Shown piece after piece: positions 13,001 through 25,000 of a DNA stretch of 64,000 nucleotides. Every line of letters begins with the position of its first letter. The first letter of the stretch is position 1. Source of the DNA: Sarcocystis neurona (Eukaryota > Apicomplexa > Conoidasida > Eucoccidiorida > Sarcocystidae); assembly GCA_000727475.1 (NCBI GenBank), contig KL647307.1, positions 2,306,749-2,370,748 on the forward strand, written 5' to 3'. The notes under the pieces are model-generated. The model was given only the letters and a program-made list of their open reading frames with translations, did not search any database and was not told where the DNA came from. Both the position numbers and the translations under genes were made by a program.

Positions 13001-16000
13001 TGCAACTCTACGTCCCCATGCGTATATATGTCTACATATAAATATATATATATATATAGTTGTTTGTTTGCATATACACACAAATACATATATGTATATC
13101 TGTATATATTTACATATACACATATATATGTATACATACGAAAGCGTGTATATATATACACACATACATATATATGTGTGTACGTATAAATATATATATA
13201 TATGAATACATCGACGTGTACACGCACATCTGCGTATACATGGTCAGAACTACATATGTACAAACATATGTGTATATACGTGGATAAATTTCCAAATGTT
13301 TTTGATGAATAGCTCGTGGAAGACGGCGTCTACCTACGGCGCCGTTCCACACGGAAGCACCCTTTTGCCTGCGGTGAGAAGAAGCCGCGCGCTGCTACGC
13401 GTGTCCACGAATACGAATGACAGAGACGGGAAGAGAAGGGGTATACGGACCCACCTTTTAACGAAAAACGACTTTTCTTTTTCCGTCGTTCGTTCTCCGT
13501 GTCTTCCTCCTCGCCGGTTGTCTGGTCTCCTTCATTGCCACAACAGAGGGCGCAGGGGCGTAGCAGCAGTGAGAGGACGCGTTCAAGCGAAGCAGGAACA
13601 GCAGCAATAGCAGCAGCTGCTGCAGCCGTCGCTCCAACATATCTTCGTCTTCTTCTCCCTTTTCGTTTTGCGCGTGCTCTCCCCCTCTGTGTCTCCCTCT
13701 GTGTCTCGCCGTCTCCTCCTGTGTCCTTTGTGTCTTTCTGTCTCCGTCCCTCTCTCGCTGTCTCTGCGTCTCTCAGCAGCACCGGCTGCTGGTTGACGAT
13801 GTGTCTCTTGGTCGCTTGAGGTCCTCTGCTGCTGCTGCTGTTGGCAGTCGGAAGGAGCCGTGTTTCAAGCGGGAGATCTGCTGGCAACGCTCGAACTTCC
13901 TCCCGGCGTCGTCGTGTCTAAGGCAGTTCCCTACGACGGCCCCTTCCCTGTTCCTGCAGCAGATGCTTCTTCCTTTGCTGCTGCTGCTTCTCCTGCACCT
14001 CCTGCTGCTGTGCGTGGTTCTGCCGCGAGTGGTTCTGCTGCGAGTGGTTCTGCTGCGAGTGGTTCTGCTGGGCGCGTCCGAGGAGGAGACGCAGAGCAGC
14101 AGCCGCAGCAGAGAAGCGCGCAGGGCACGCCGCCGCCGCGAGAGCAGCAGCAGCAGGAGGAGGAGAGAAGCCTTTGGGAGAAGAAACGCAGAGCTCTGCG
14201 GCAGCTGCAGCAGCGTGAGGCGAGGGAACGACGCCAACGGCTGGTCAACCCACTGGCCATTTACCGCGCATGCAAAGAGCAGCTGCTGAACGTCCTTGAC
14301 GGCTACCAGCTGCGCGAAGAAGATGAAGACGCCGTCGTGAAGAAGTTCTTCGAGTCTCTTCTCAACCCGATGCTCCCCGCTTGCGAAGTAAAGGAAGTGC
14401 TCGCCGCCCTCGGTATGTGTCCGCCCTCCCGACAAGAGGGAAAGTCAGGAGAAAGCGGGAAAAAAAAACAAGCAGCAGCGCTCCTCTGCCGTCCAACACA
14501 AGAAAGGAGACTGCTCGCTCTCTGTCTCGTCTCACGCCCTCTGCCGCCTTGAACTCACACACAAAAATACACACATAAATATATATATATGTGTATTCGT
14601 CGATGTCCCTCTATATACATCTACGCTTACATGTTTATATACATGTATGTGTGTGTGTCCATGAATCTCCCCCTCTCTCTATAGATACGTATATCTACAT
14701 ATGAATATTTGAGTCGATATACAACTTCGTCTACATATACGTATATCCTCGTGTGCCCCTGTATACATATATCTACTGTTGTTTGAATATATATATGCAT
14801 ATTCCTGGATGTCCCTCTATGTACATCCACGCTTATATATTTATATATGTGTATATATATGTGTATATTCGTGGATATCCGTTCCTCTCTATATGCCCAG
14901 GTATTCGACTCAACATGTAAATTTGTTAACACGTACATATATATATGCAGATGTGTTAGTATGTATGTATTACTATATAGGCACATATAAGGAAGTCGTG
15001 TTGAAGCGTTCATGTGGGCATGCAGACGTCCACGCTAATAAAGGCATCTGGTTTGCCTCTGTAGACTGTTCATTATATCTACAGACCCGCATATATTTAT
15101 GTAGAGATTGATATGTACACATACACGTATATACATATAGATGACATATATATATATGTGTATATATATGTGTGTATATATATGGGCGCACTTGTAGTTT
15201 ACCTTAATATGTTCGTAGAGTTTGAAGGAACGAGTGTACGGCATTCGAGTCTGCATATATATATATATATATACGTGTACGTTATGCGCCTACCTATATG
15301 TGTATATATATATATATATAAGTGTAGGCAGCCGAAATATGTACGTCTACATATCCGTGCATGCATTGGTACGTGTTTGTATACATGCATATATATATGT
15401 ATACACGTGTAGACAGCCCAGATATGTACGTCTACATACGCATATATGCACGCTTACATGTTTATATATATACACGTATATATATCTATATGTATACGCA
15501 CGTGTAGGCAGCCCAAATGTGTACGTCTACACATCCATATATGCATATATACATGTTTGTACATATATATATATATACATACACACATATATACGTATGG
15601 GCAGCCCAAGAAGGCCTGAGTCGTTGTGGAAGTGCCTTTTCCGGTGAACGTTATTAACCCCCGCTTCGGTCGTGGCCGTAGTAACCCGCCTTTGGCCCCT
15701 CCTGTGTGTTTTTCTCTATATTCACTTCATTTATTGACTTTCTCTGTCTGTGTCTCTTCCCAGCATTCTCCTCCTCTTCTTCTGCTTCCTGTGGATGTCT
15801 CTGTAGTGCGTCTGTTGAAGTATGCGGCGAAGATTTGCTGACGACTTTGCAAAGAGACAAAACAGCCAAGCCCCGTCTATTTCTTCGGCTGAAGCAGCAA
15901 CTCTCTGAGCAGCAATTGCTGGCATCTGCGCATGGCAACCGTCTGCTTCTACACCGTAGTGCCGGAGGGAGACGCGCCCCGCTTTGCTCTTGCAGCTGTT

Positions 16001-19000
16001 CCGCGTAGCTAGCTGTCTCGACCGTCACCTGATGCATGCTCCCCGCGCGTAGCTAGTTCCACAAGAAGGGTCCTTCCCTCTGATTCAGCTAGCCGTTCAC
16101 AACGCGTCGCTCTTCTCGGCTGCGGCCTCGCTAGCCATAACAAGAAAAGTCTCTCAAAATTCCTTTCCTCCCCACGCAGAGAATCTCTCGGCAGTCCGCA
16201 GCTGCTAGGTGCCGTTGCTGCTGCTGCTGCTGCCTTTTCTCTTTCACTGCGCTGCTGTTTCCCCGCCGCCGCACCTGCGCGCGAGCGCCCCCGGAGTGTG
16301 AAACTGCAGCTGCTGCGGCTCGCTCTTCTCCTTCTTTTTCTTCTGCTGCTTCATCTGTCCCTGCCGCAATTGTCCTCCTGCTGCTGCTGCTGCTTTGTCT
16401 GCTACGTGCTGCTCTCTTTTTCTGGAGCCTCACCTGTGCTGCTGCTCCAGGCGCGTGCCGCGATAGACGCGTCGAGACCTGCTGCTGCTGCAGCAGCCAA
16501 CCGGCCGGTGCCTCGTCTCTATAGGCCGCTTGCTCCCCTGGCAATGTCCGGCTCCCCCACACACTACTGCTGCTGCTCTGTTCGCGTAGCTGCTGCGGTA
16601 GACTGCTTCTGCTGCTCTGCTGCTGCGGATCGCGTGTGTGGGACTGCCCGCTGCTGTCTTACCGACCGATTGCTGCTGGTGCTGCCTCTGCTGCTTTGTA
16701 TTCGTCTTCTCGACAACTTATCTGCCCCAAGCGTCAGTGTATGCTGCGCCAATATGTTTGAGAAAAACTAAAGGTTCTCCGTGGCCTCTAGTGATGCAAC
16801 GATAGCAAAAAGTGGCCTCCGCAGCACAGCGAATCTCGGTGTATGTACACCGCGACCACCACGTCCAGACGCCCCGTCTTCCACTCGCATGCGCACGCTG
16901 AGACAAGGTTCACATTCCCGCAGCCGTTTCGTTCCTAATTTGTCCTTACAAGCCTGTCAACCTATCCGTCTTCCTAGCTTTTCTTTTCGAGCCCTCCTCT
17001 ATTTCTTTCGACATATATATATATATATATCTATGGTTAGGCGAGCTACCGGGAAGCTGCCCTGTTGCACTGCACTAGTGACAGATTCTGCGTGCTGCTG
17101 CATCTATTCTTGCTGCTGCTGCGTTTGAGCTGGTGGAGAGCAGAAAGGGCCCTGCTGTCCTCCTTGCCGCTTCTGTTGCTGCTCGCTGGTTGCTGCGGCT
17201 GCGGCGTGGTGTCGCCTCAGCGCATCTGCTGCTGCGTGTACTTACCTTGGATATCCGACATGCCGCTGCTGCTGTTGCTGCTGCTGTTGCTGCAGATTCT
17301 CAGCTTCCTGAGGCGCTTAATGGGCAGCTGCAAACGCTGCTGGTGGAGACGGAAGCACGAGTTGCTGCTGCTGTTGGTCTCGTGGAAGAGGAGGTGCAGC
17401 AGCAGCAGCAGAAGCTGCAGCAGCGCAGAACAGCAGCTGCGTCGTCGACGTCGCGCAAAGTGTCTGCGGCAGCAGCAGCAACAACAGATGCAGGGCAGCG
17501 GCGGCGCTTCTCGACTGGCACTGCCGCTTTGAGCGGTCCAGGAGCCGCAGCGGGAGGAGGAGGAGGAGCAACAGCAGCAGCAGCAGACCTGATGGCCCTG
17601 GGCAGCGCAGAGGCGCAGAATACGACGAAGGGAAAGAAGAAGCAGGATGCTGCAGGTACGTTCGCGCAGCAGCAAGTTGTACGTGACCGTCTCACAGACT
17701 CAACCGGCCAGCTGACGTATCAAGAATTTCTTTTCTCTGTGGAACTCCCCCAGAGTTCTTCTCTCCACGTCTTCGTGCAACAGACAAGTTCGGCTTGCTG
17801 CTGCCACTCGTGGGAGCAAGGTAAACAAGTTTGCCACGTGCCGCTGTTTCTTCTGCTGCGGCAGTTTCCTTGCTGGTGCAGTTTGAGAGGTGGAGGTGGT
17901 GGTGCTGCTGCTCGTTTGTTCACGTATGGACGACCTGCCGCTGTCAGCGCTGTTGGTGCTCGAAGCGTTGCTGCTCCCTGAGACGCTCTTGCTGCAGGAC
18001 GTTTGCTGAGACAGACCGCGGCTTCTGCAAGCAGTGCTGCTGCGGCGTGTGATGCCCAAGAGGTGCCCAAGCTGCTGCTGCCGCCCTGCATGTCTTGCCG
18101 TCGTGTTCACCGCTGCATACGGCTCCTCAACGGGTAGTTAGAACCGTGGCTGCCTCTGCTGCATGTGCTGCTGCTGCATGTGCTGCTGCTGCGTGTGCTG
18201 CTGCCGCATGTGCTGCTGCTGCAGGTGCTGCTGCTGCAGGTGCTGCTGCTGCAGGTGAGAAGCCGCATCAGACCGTTGCCAGGGAGACGACAGTCAGCAA
18301 CGTGGGAGGAAGGGGCGTCTTCGCTGCTGTTGCTGCTGAGAGCTCGGCCGTTGCTGCTGCTGCTCTTCCTCCTACTTCACGCGCTACACCACATTGTCCC
18401 GTCTCTGCTGGGGCCGACGCTTGCTCGGCTTCGGTTTCTTCTCTTCGAAAGCCTGGGAGTGTCGCCGCTGCTTCTGCGTCGGATTTTCTCCGTCCGCCAT
18501 CGCTGCTGCTCTATCACTCGCCGTTCGCGCTCGAGTTGCCCGTGCGGGAGTGCGTCGCTGCGGTCGAGGCGCAGCTGGCTCGACAGGCAAACGGAGGCAG
18601 CAGCAGCGCCGGCACTGCTGCGGCAGGAGGAGGAAGCAGCAACAGTGGCCTTGCAACGACCACAGAGGAGTACGTCGGTATATGTGTGACGAGGGCCCAG
18701 CTGCAGCCGCTACTGGCTTGCCTTTTCAAATACGAGCGGGGATTGATCATTGCTGCTGCTGCCGAGGTGGCTGCGCTGCTCGAGCGCTACCTGGAGGTGA
18801 GCAGCAGGAGCAACATCAGCAGCACCAACAGCAGCAACAGCAGCAGCAACAGCAACAGCAACACCAGCAGCACCAACAGCAACAGAAGCAACAGCAACAG
18901 CAACCGCAGCAGCCACAGCAGCAACAGCAGCAGCAGGGGCAGCTCCGGCGCGAGAGAACGACGACAGAAGCAGCAGTCGGAGAACCGCAAGCGTCACACG

Positions 19001-22000
19001 TGGAGCAGCAGCAGCAGCAACAGCAGCCCGCAGAGGGCCGCTTTGTCAGAAGAGGAACACCGCAACACGCGTCCGGCATCTGCAGCATTAGCAGCAACAC
19101 AGCGAAGAGCGACGGCAGCAGCTGGAGTGGCCGCCGGCCTCTTAGCAGCAGCAACAGCAGCATGTCCTACAGGCAGTGCCCTAGAAGAAAGAAGAACTTT
19201 TCCAGCACCAGAGCTTGCGACGACTTTACAGGAATAGGGACACACAGAGACACTTTTTTCTTCCATGCTTCTCCCTCTGTGTCTCCCTCTCCCTGTCGCG
19301 TCTCGCTTTCTGTCTCTCCGCGTCCTGCAGTACGAGTGCATGCATATATCTGCATGCTGCACTCCACTCTGTCTCTCCTTAGATATATTTCACAGACCTT
19401 CCTGTCTCCGTCTCTCCTTCTAACAGCGCTCTACGTCTCCGCATGCACCTCTTCTGTTCAACGGCTCGAAGGGAAGTCAGCTGCGCTCCTGGCGCTGCCC
19501 CGGGTCGACGAGAAGGGAGGAAAAGAGAGGAGCTGCTACAGCAGCAGCACACCCTCGGACGAACAGATCTCTGCATGCGTCTGGCTCTCCCTGTGGCGGC
19601 ATTACAGCTACACTACTTCCACAAAACAACCACGGCATTTCTATCTCTGTCTCTCTGTCCTTGTCTCCCTATATATATATATATATATGGATATGCCTCT
19701 CTTCGGAGCAGTTGCATACGCCTGTGTTTTTGCTTCCCTTTATTGCCTAGCCTTGAAGTAGCTACAGCGTTTGTCTGCCTGTCCCTCTCTGTGAGTCTCC
19801 CTATATGTGTGTATGCCTCTGTATATGAATAGTCACATATGCCTGTATTCTCTTTTCTACTTGCCGTCTCCGTCATTTTCGCCCTCAACACGTGTATGTG
19901 TGTGTGTCTCTCTTCGTTTCTGCTGCGTGTCTCCGTCTCTCTGTCTCGTCGCGTCTCCCTGTCCCCTTCTCTCTCGCAGTGTGGGGTCCTTCTCTTTTCT
20001 GGCCGCCACGTGTCTCCTGGTGTTCGTCGCAGCAATCCCCCCTCGGTCTGTCTCTCTTTTGCTGCTCTCTTCTCTCTTCTTCTGGCCGTGCGCGCTTCGG
20101 TGGGTCTTCCGTTTTCGCGCGGTCCGCGCACACGCCTCCTTGCGGCTCTCCTTCTCGGCCACCGTGGGCGCGGGTGTCTTCGCTGTCACACGTAGTAGAC
20201 AGACTTAGGCGACTTGCTGCTGCTGGTGCTGCTGCTGCGTGTTCGGGCAAAAAACAGGTGGAAGAGTTGTTCGAAGAAAGCAGAGAAACCGTCGCCAAGG
20301 TGCTCTCCATGAAGAGGACGCAGGTCGACACCCAGACCCTCGCGCTGCTGCAGCGCAGTCACCAGGCGCTGCCCCACAAAAATCGTCTCCTCTCGAAAGT
20401 CCTGCATTTCATTCAAACGTCTCCTGGTATGTCTATTCTTCTTCTTCTTCGCCTCTTCTCTATTTCGCTCTCTTTTCTTCTTCTCGTCGCCCAGGGCCTG
20501 CGCAGGTGGCACGTCTCTATGTACATATGTCTGCATGCGTGTGTGTGTTTCTGCGGGAGGGGTAGCGCATCTGTCTCTTCCGTTCTTACAAAATCTGTAA
20601 ATCTTAAATATATTCATCACGTACATTCAGCCTCTGCATATATCTACACAATGCTTAGTTCCTATATATATACATATATATTTGGTGGCAGTCTTACATG
20701 TATGCAGACAGCGTGCTGACCTTACATACATGTACACACTGTGCTGCGGTCTTATATATATATATATATATACGTACCCTGTGTTGATCACATATATACA
20801 TGTATACATATGTTGCGATCATATATATACAAAGTGTGTTCAATGTATACATATATGTGTGTATGTGTGTGTACGCATTGTTGACGTCTTAAATACATGT
20901 ACCTGCTGTGGGTTGACGTCTTGCCGATATACACTCTGTTGAGGTTTTATATATATACATATATATACGTACATACGTATATATGTGTACGTATATATAC
21001 GTACATACATATATATGTGTACGTATATATACGTACTTACATATATGCGTACATCCATATATACGTATATGTATATATATGTACATAACGACATACATGC
21101 ATTCATACATACGTACACATATGTATCTACGTATATATACATATGCATGCTACTTTGAGGTCACACATGTGTCTATACGGTGTTTATGGCAATGCATGCA
21201 AACTGACGTACCTCCGAATACGCATGGATTTATACCCGTAGATGCCCATATACGAATACAATCAAACACCAGCATACATATATGTGTGTAGCTACCCGTC
21301 CCTGCAGAGGTATGTATGCATGCATGCATATTCGTGGGCACAGAGAAACTTCTGGAAACGTGTCTTGGCGAAGAGAAGGGCCAGGGTGCGAGGAATTTGT
21401 GATAGTGTGGCGCTGCCGTTGTACGCAGACGTACGCATGCATGAGAGGGACAGGCGAGGTGCTTCGAAGCAGCAATGTTAATTTTTGTCTAAGTTTCGCA
21501 AGGCAGAGAGAAAGTTTTCTGCATTAGTATGCCTGTTCCTCTATCGAGATACCCAGCAGAACTTCTCTTCTGCAGGGGCACACCAACTCTGTAGGTGATT
21601 CCCTCCCCGTCCCACTTGCTGCACGTTTGCTGCTGGTGCTTCTTCGGTTGCTGCTGCTGCTGCTGTTTCTGCGTGCGCTGCTCTCTCGCTTCCTTCTGCT
21701 GATCTCTTTGTTCGTGCTGCTGCCGGCCTTCTTCGTCGTTGGCTGCTGTGTTGCTTTCCTCGTTGTCCTCGTCTTCCTGCTGCTGTTGCTCTTCCTCGTC
21801 TTCGTCTCCTCTTCCTATCTCTGCTGCTCCTGCTGCTTCCTCCGTCGTTTGTTTCGTGTTTCTGCTGCTGCTGCAGCTCTCTTATTCTCCTTCGTCCTGC
21901 TGCAGCTGTCGGTCTTTCCTTACTTGTTTCTTGCTTTTGCCTCCCACTTCCCTCCCTGCTTTGCAGTGTGGCGGTCGCCTCAGTTTTTTCAGCGGTACAT

Positions 22001-25000
22001 GCGTTCGTACGGCCACTTCGCGCAGTCCCTCCCTCGTCTTCACGACTGCCTCCAGCGGCTGTCGACTCTCGGCGGGGGCAGCCAGGAATACGCAGCCGTT
22101 TCTTTGCCGGCGAGGCAGTTAATATTGATGAGGAGACAGAAGCCCCTTCCTGAGCTGCTTCGGCAGGTGCTGCGTCGCGTCGCGGACTACGTCTCGCCAG
22201 CTACCTTGCACTGCAGTTTCCTTGCTGCTGGCCTCAGTACACTTCCGCCGCCTTCTGCGGCGCTCGCTGCTTCTTGCTGTTGTGTGCTGCCGCCTGCTGC
22301 TGCTACGCCGGGCGTGGGCGCCTGCCGCCCCGTTTCTCCCGTTGCTGCGGGAGACCCGGTCGACGCGAACGCCTGCCTCTCTTCCTCCTCCTCCATCAGC
22401 AGGAGCAGCTGCTGCAGCGGCACAGGGGCCCCAGGGACCTGCTGCCATTCTAGAGCCGGACGCGTCTGCCTCAGTGGAGTCACTCCCTGCTGCAGCATCG
22501 CAGGAGGAGGGGCAGCCGCAGCCGCCGCCTGCTGCAGCCTCTCCTCTTCCTTCTCCTCTGCGGGCTGTTGCTGCTGTTGCTGCTGCGAGAACGGCTGCTG
22601 CAGCGCCGCCGCAGAGGCTCACGGCGGTTCACACAGACTCGTCTTTGCTCAGAAAACTTTCTCCGCTGCTGCTGCTGGTTTTGCTCAAGCGTCTCACGCT
22701 GCTGCGCTGCAATTGCTGCCGTCCTCTGCCGCGCCCTCTGCCGTCAGCAGCAGTTGCGGCAGGGCCACAGAGAAAGCCACCAGGACGGCAGAGGGCAACT
22801 CATCTCTTCCGCGGCTGCCGCTGTGTTGCTGCCCTTCGAAAGGGCTTGCCGCCTGCTGCGGCACAGCTCTGGCTGTTGCTGCTGCTGCCCTTCCCGCTCC
22901 CGCTGCTGCTGTTGCTGGAGGAGAAGAAGTACAAGAAGACGAAGCAGCGCCGTGCCGCTGCGCTGCGGCTGCTGCAGACGACCGCTGCTGCGGCTGCTGG
23001 CGCCTCAGTGCTTCACATGGAGGAGAAGAGCAGCAGCAGCAGCCACGAACGGAAAGCTCTGCTAAGGGACGTGGGGCAGGCGTGCCTCTGCTGCCTGCGA
23101 CACCGCGTAGCGGAGCCTCGTGCACGGCGCTGCAGGAGCTCCACCGCACGCGTCAGCCTCTCAGCAGCAGCAGCAGCAACGTCGTGTGGGGTGGTCACCG
23201 GCGAGGCGCAGGCGCTGCAGCAACGCCTTCAGCAGCCGCAGCCGCTTTCGCCGGGAGGGGCGGAGGCCCGTCGTTTCCTCCTTTCGCCTTCGCGCCGTCT
23301 CCCTCTTCCCCGTCTCCGTCTCCGGCGTTGGTTGGGGGAGCGGCAGGAGCGCAGGCCACGCCGAGCTGCAGCGGCCGCGCGGCGTCGAGCAGCCGCAGCT
23401 GCGCGGACGACGTGCTGCAGCAGCAGCTTCTCGGCGGACTCCTCGAGGAGCTGCTCCACGACTACTTGGGGTGTACAGACACCGCGCTGATGTGTCTCTT
23501 CCTTCATCCGAACAATAACGTCAAGCGTCTTGCCATGCAGGTCTACGTCAGGTATAGCTCCCCGAGGATGCTGCTGCTGCTGCAGTAACGACGACCACCT
23601 ACGGCCGTCGCGCAGCAGCACCGGCTGCGGCGCCGCTTCCTGTTCTATCTCCCAGCCGTCTCTCTGTCTCTGTCTCTCTAGATCGTCGCAGCATACTCCT
23701 GGTTTACACCGATGTGCTCGTCTTCGGTGCAACGCATGCAATCTCCCACACGAAATTGGGCCCGCCACACAAGTTCACATGTCTACACACATACAGAGGT
23801 AAATACTCGTGTACCTGAAAATTTATATATATACATAGAGAGAGAGAGCTACCTATACATGCACACATATACATATATGTATGGCAGGCGCTTCGCATTC
23901 ACGTGTACACGTACATATATACATATATGTATGGAAGGCGCTAAGTATTCGCGTATATATATACATATGTATATAAAAAAATTTATATGTATATGTGGAA
24001 ACCGCTACGTACTCGTGTGTACATATATATATATATATATATGCGGAAGGCGCTACGTACGCGTGTGTTTCTACATCTATATGTGCGTGTGTATACATAT
24101 GTATACATATATATATATATACATATGTATGTGTGGAAAGCCCTGTGTTTCGTCGAGACTGTCTCTGCGGAGAGTAGTTTCACGTAGAACTTTTTAAAGG
24201 AGGCCGGTTTGGCCGCTTGGGCAGGTGTGGGCAGCGCAGCTTTGCAGATGTTTCTACGCAGTACGAGAATCTCCTGGCGGGGTGCCTGGGGAGTGCGAGC
24301 TCTTCTTCTGGGCTTCAAAGAAGGGCCTCTTGAAAGTGTGTCGTGAGGAGGGCAGAATGCGACGGGGCACAGAGGAAGAGGTCTCCCTAGGCAGAGGAGA
24401 ACTTGCTGCGGAGGGTGTCTTGGTGTGTTTCGGTGGGGCATGCACACGTCTCTGTCTCGCTTAGTCAGACACACACGTTGGCAGATTGAGCGGTGGACGC
24501 GGAGACGTAGAGGTGCACTTTTTCCCCGCGCCGAGCAGTAGGCAACACACTTCAACTTGGCCGAAGAAACGCCAGGTGCTGCTGTTCTCTCTCTTGCGGA
24601 TGCGCCGGGGAGCTGCCTCGCTCTGTCGAACCGCCGCGGCGCGCTGGCATTGCCGCGCACGGCTGCTGCTCTCTGCTGCGCTGCTGCTCTCTGCTGCGCT
24701 GCTGCTCTTTGCTGCGCTGCTGCTCTTTGCTGCGCTGCTGCTCTCTGCTGCGCCGCTGCTCTGTTGTTGCACTGCTGCTCTGTTATTTCGCTGCTGCTCT
24801 GTTATTTCGCCGCTGCTCTCTGCTGTGGCTCTGCTGCCGCGGTGATGCTCTCTGTTGCGATGCTGCTCTGCCGCTGCCCTGCTGCTCTACTGCTGCTCTG
24901 CTGCTGCGCTGCGACTCTGCTGCTGCGGTGCTGCTGTACTGCTGCGGAGTGTAACTTCTGCAAATTGTAGCGCTGTTGTTGCTCCGACGTTTTGCTGCTG

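Larger units (their letters stand above)
10419..13847 (+). other. intron 6 (3.4 kb)
   Basis: Opens with a tandem 33-bp unit (10424-10489). TA/GTATAC microsatellite follows (10500-11870 and 12180-13280), then C/T-rich sequence (11880-12000, 13480-13790). Two similar segments, at 12836-12885 and 12957-13015 (cgtccacttcatctcttcca-like), look like a diverged duplication. The acceptor is gttggcag at 13847. No ACC exon is needed here, because exon 6 joins exon 7 directly. Confidence 0.8.

Noticed and set aside
13296..13380. Possible small exon ([20 protein letters not shown]) before gtgaga in intron 6
   Set aside because: Exons 6 and 7 already join in phase 0 across the biotinyl domain with the expected spacing. 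Inserting this would break the fold, and no ACC residue block corresponds.
20600..21140. Palindromic TACGTATATATACGTA stretches as hairpin RNA or a transposon end
   Set aside because: They form a degenerate microsatellite with no target-site duplication, no terminal inverted repeat pair, and no coding capacity.
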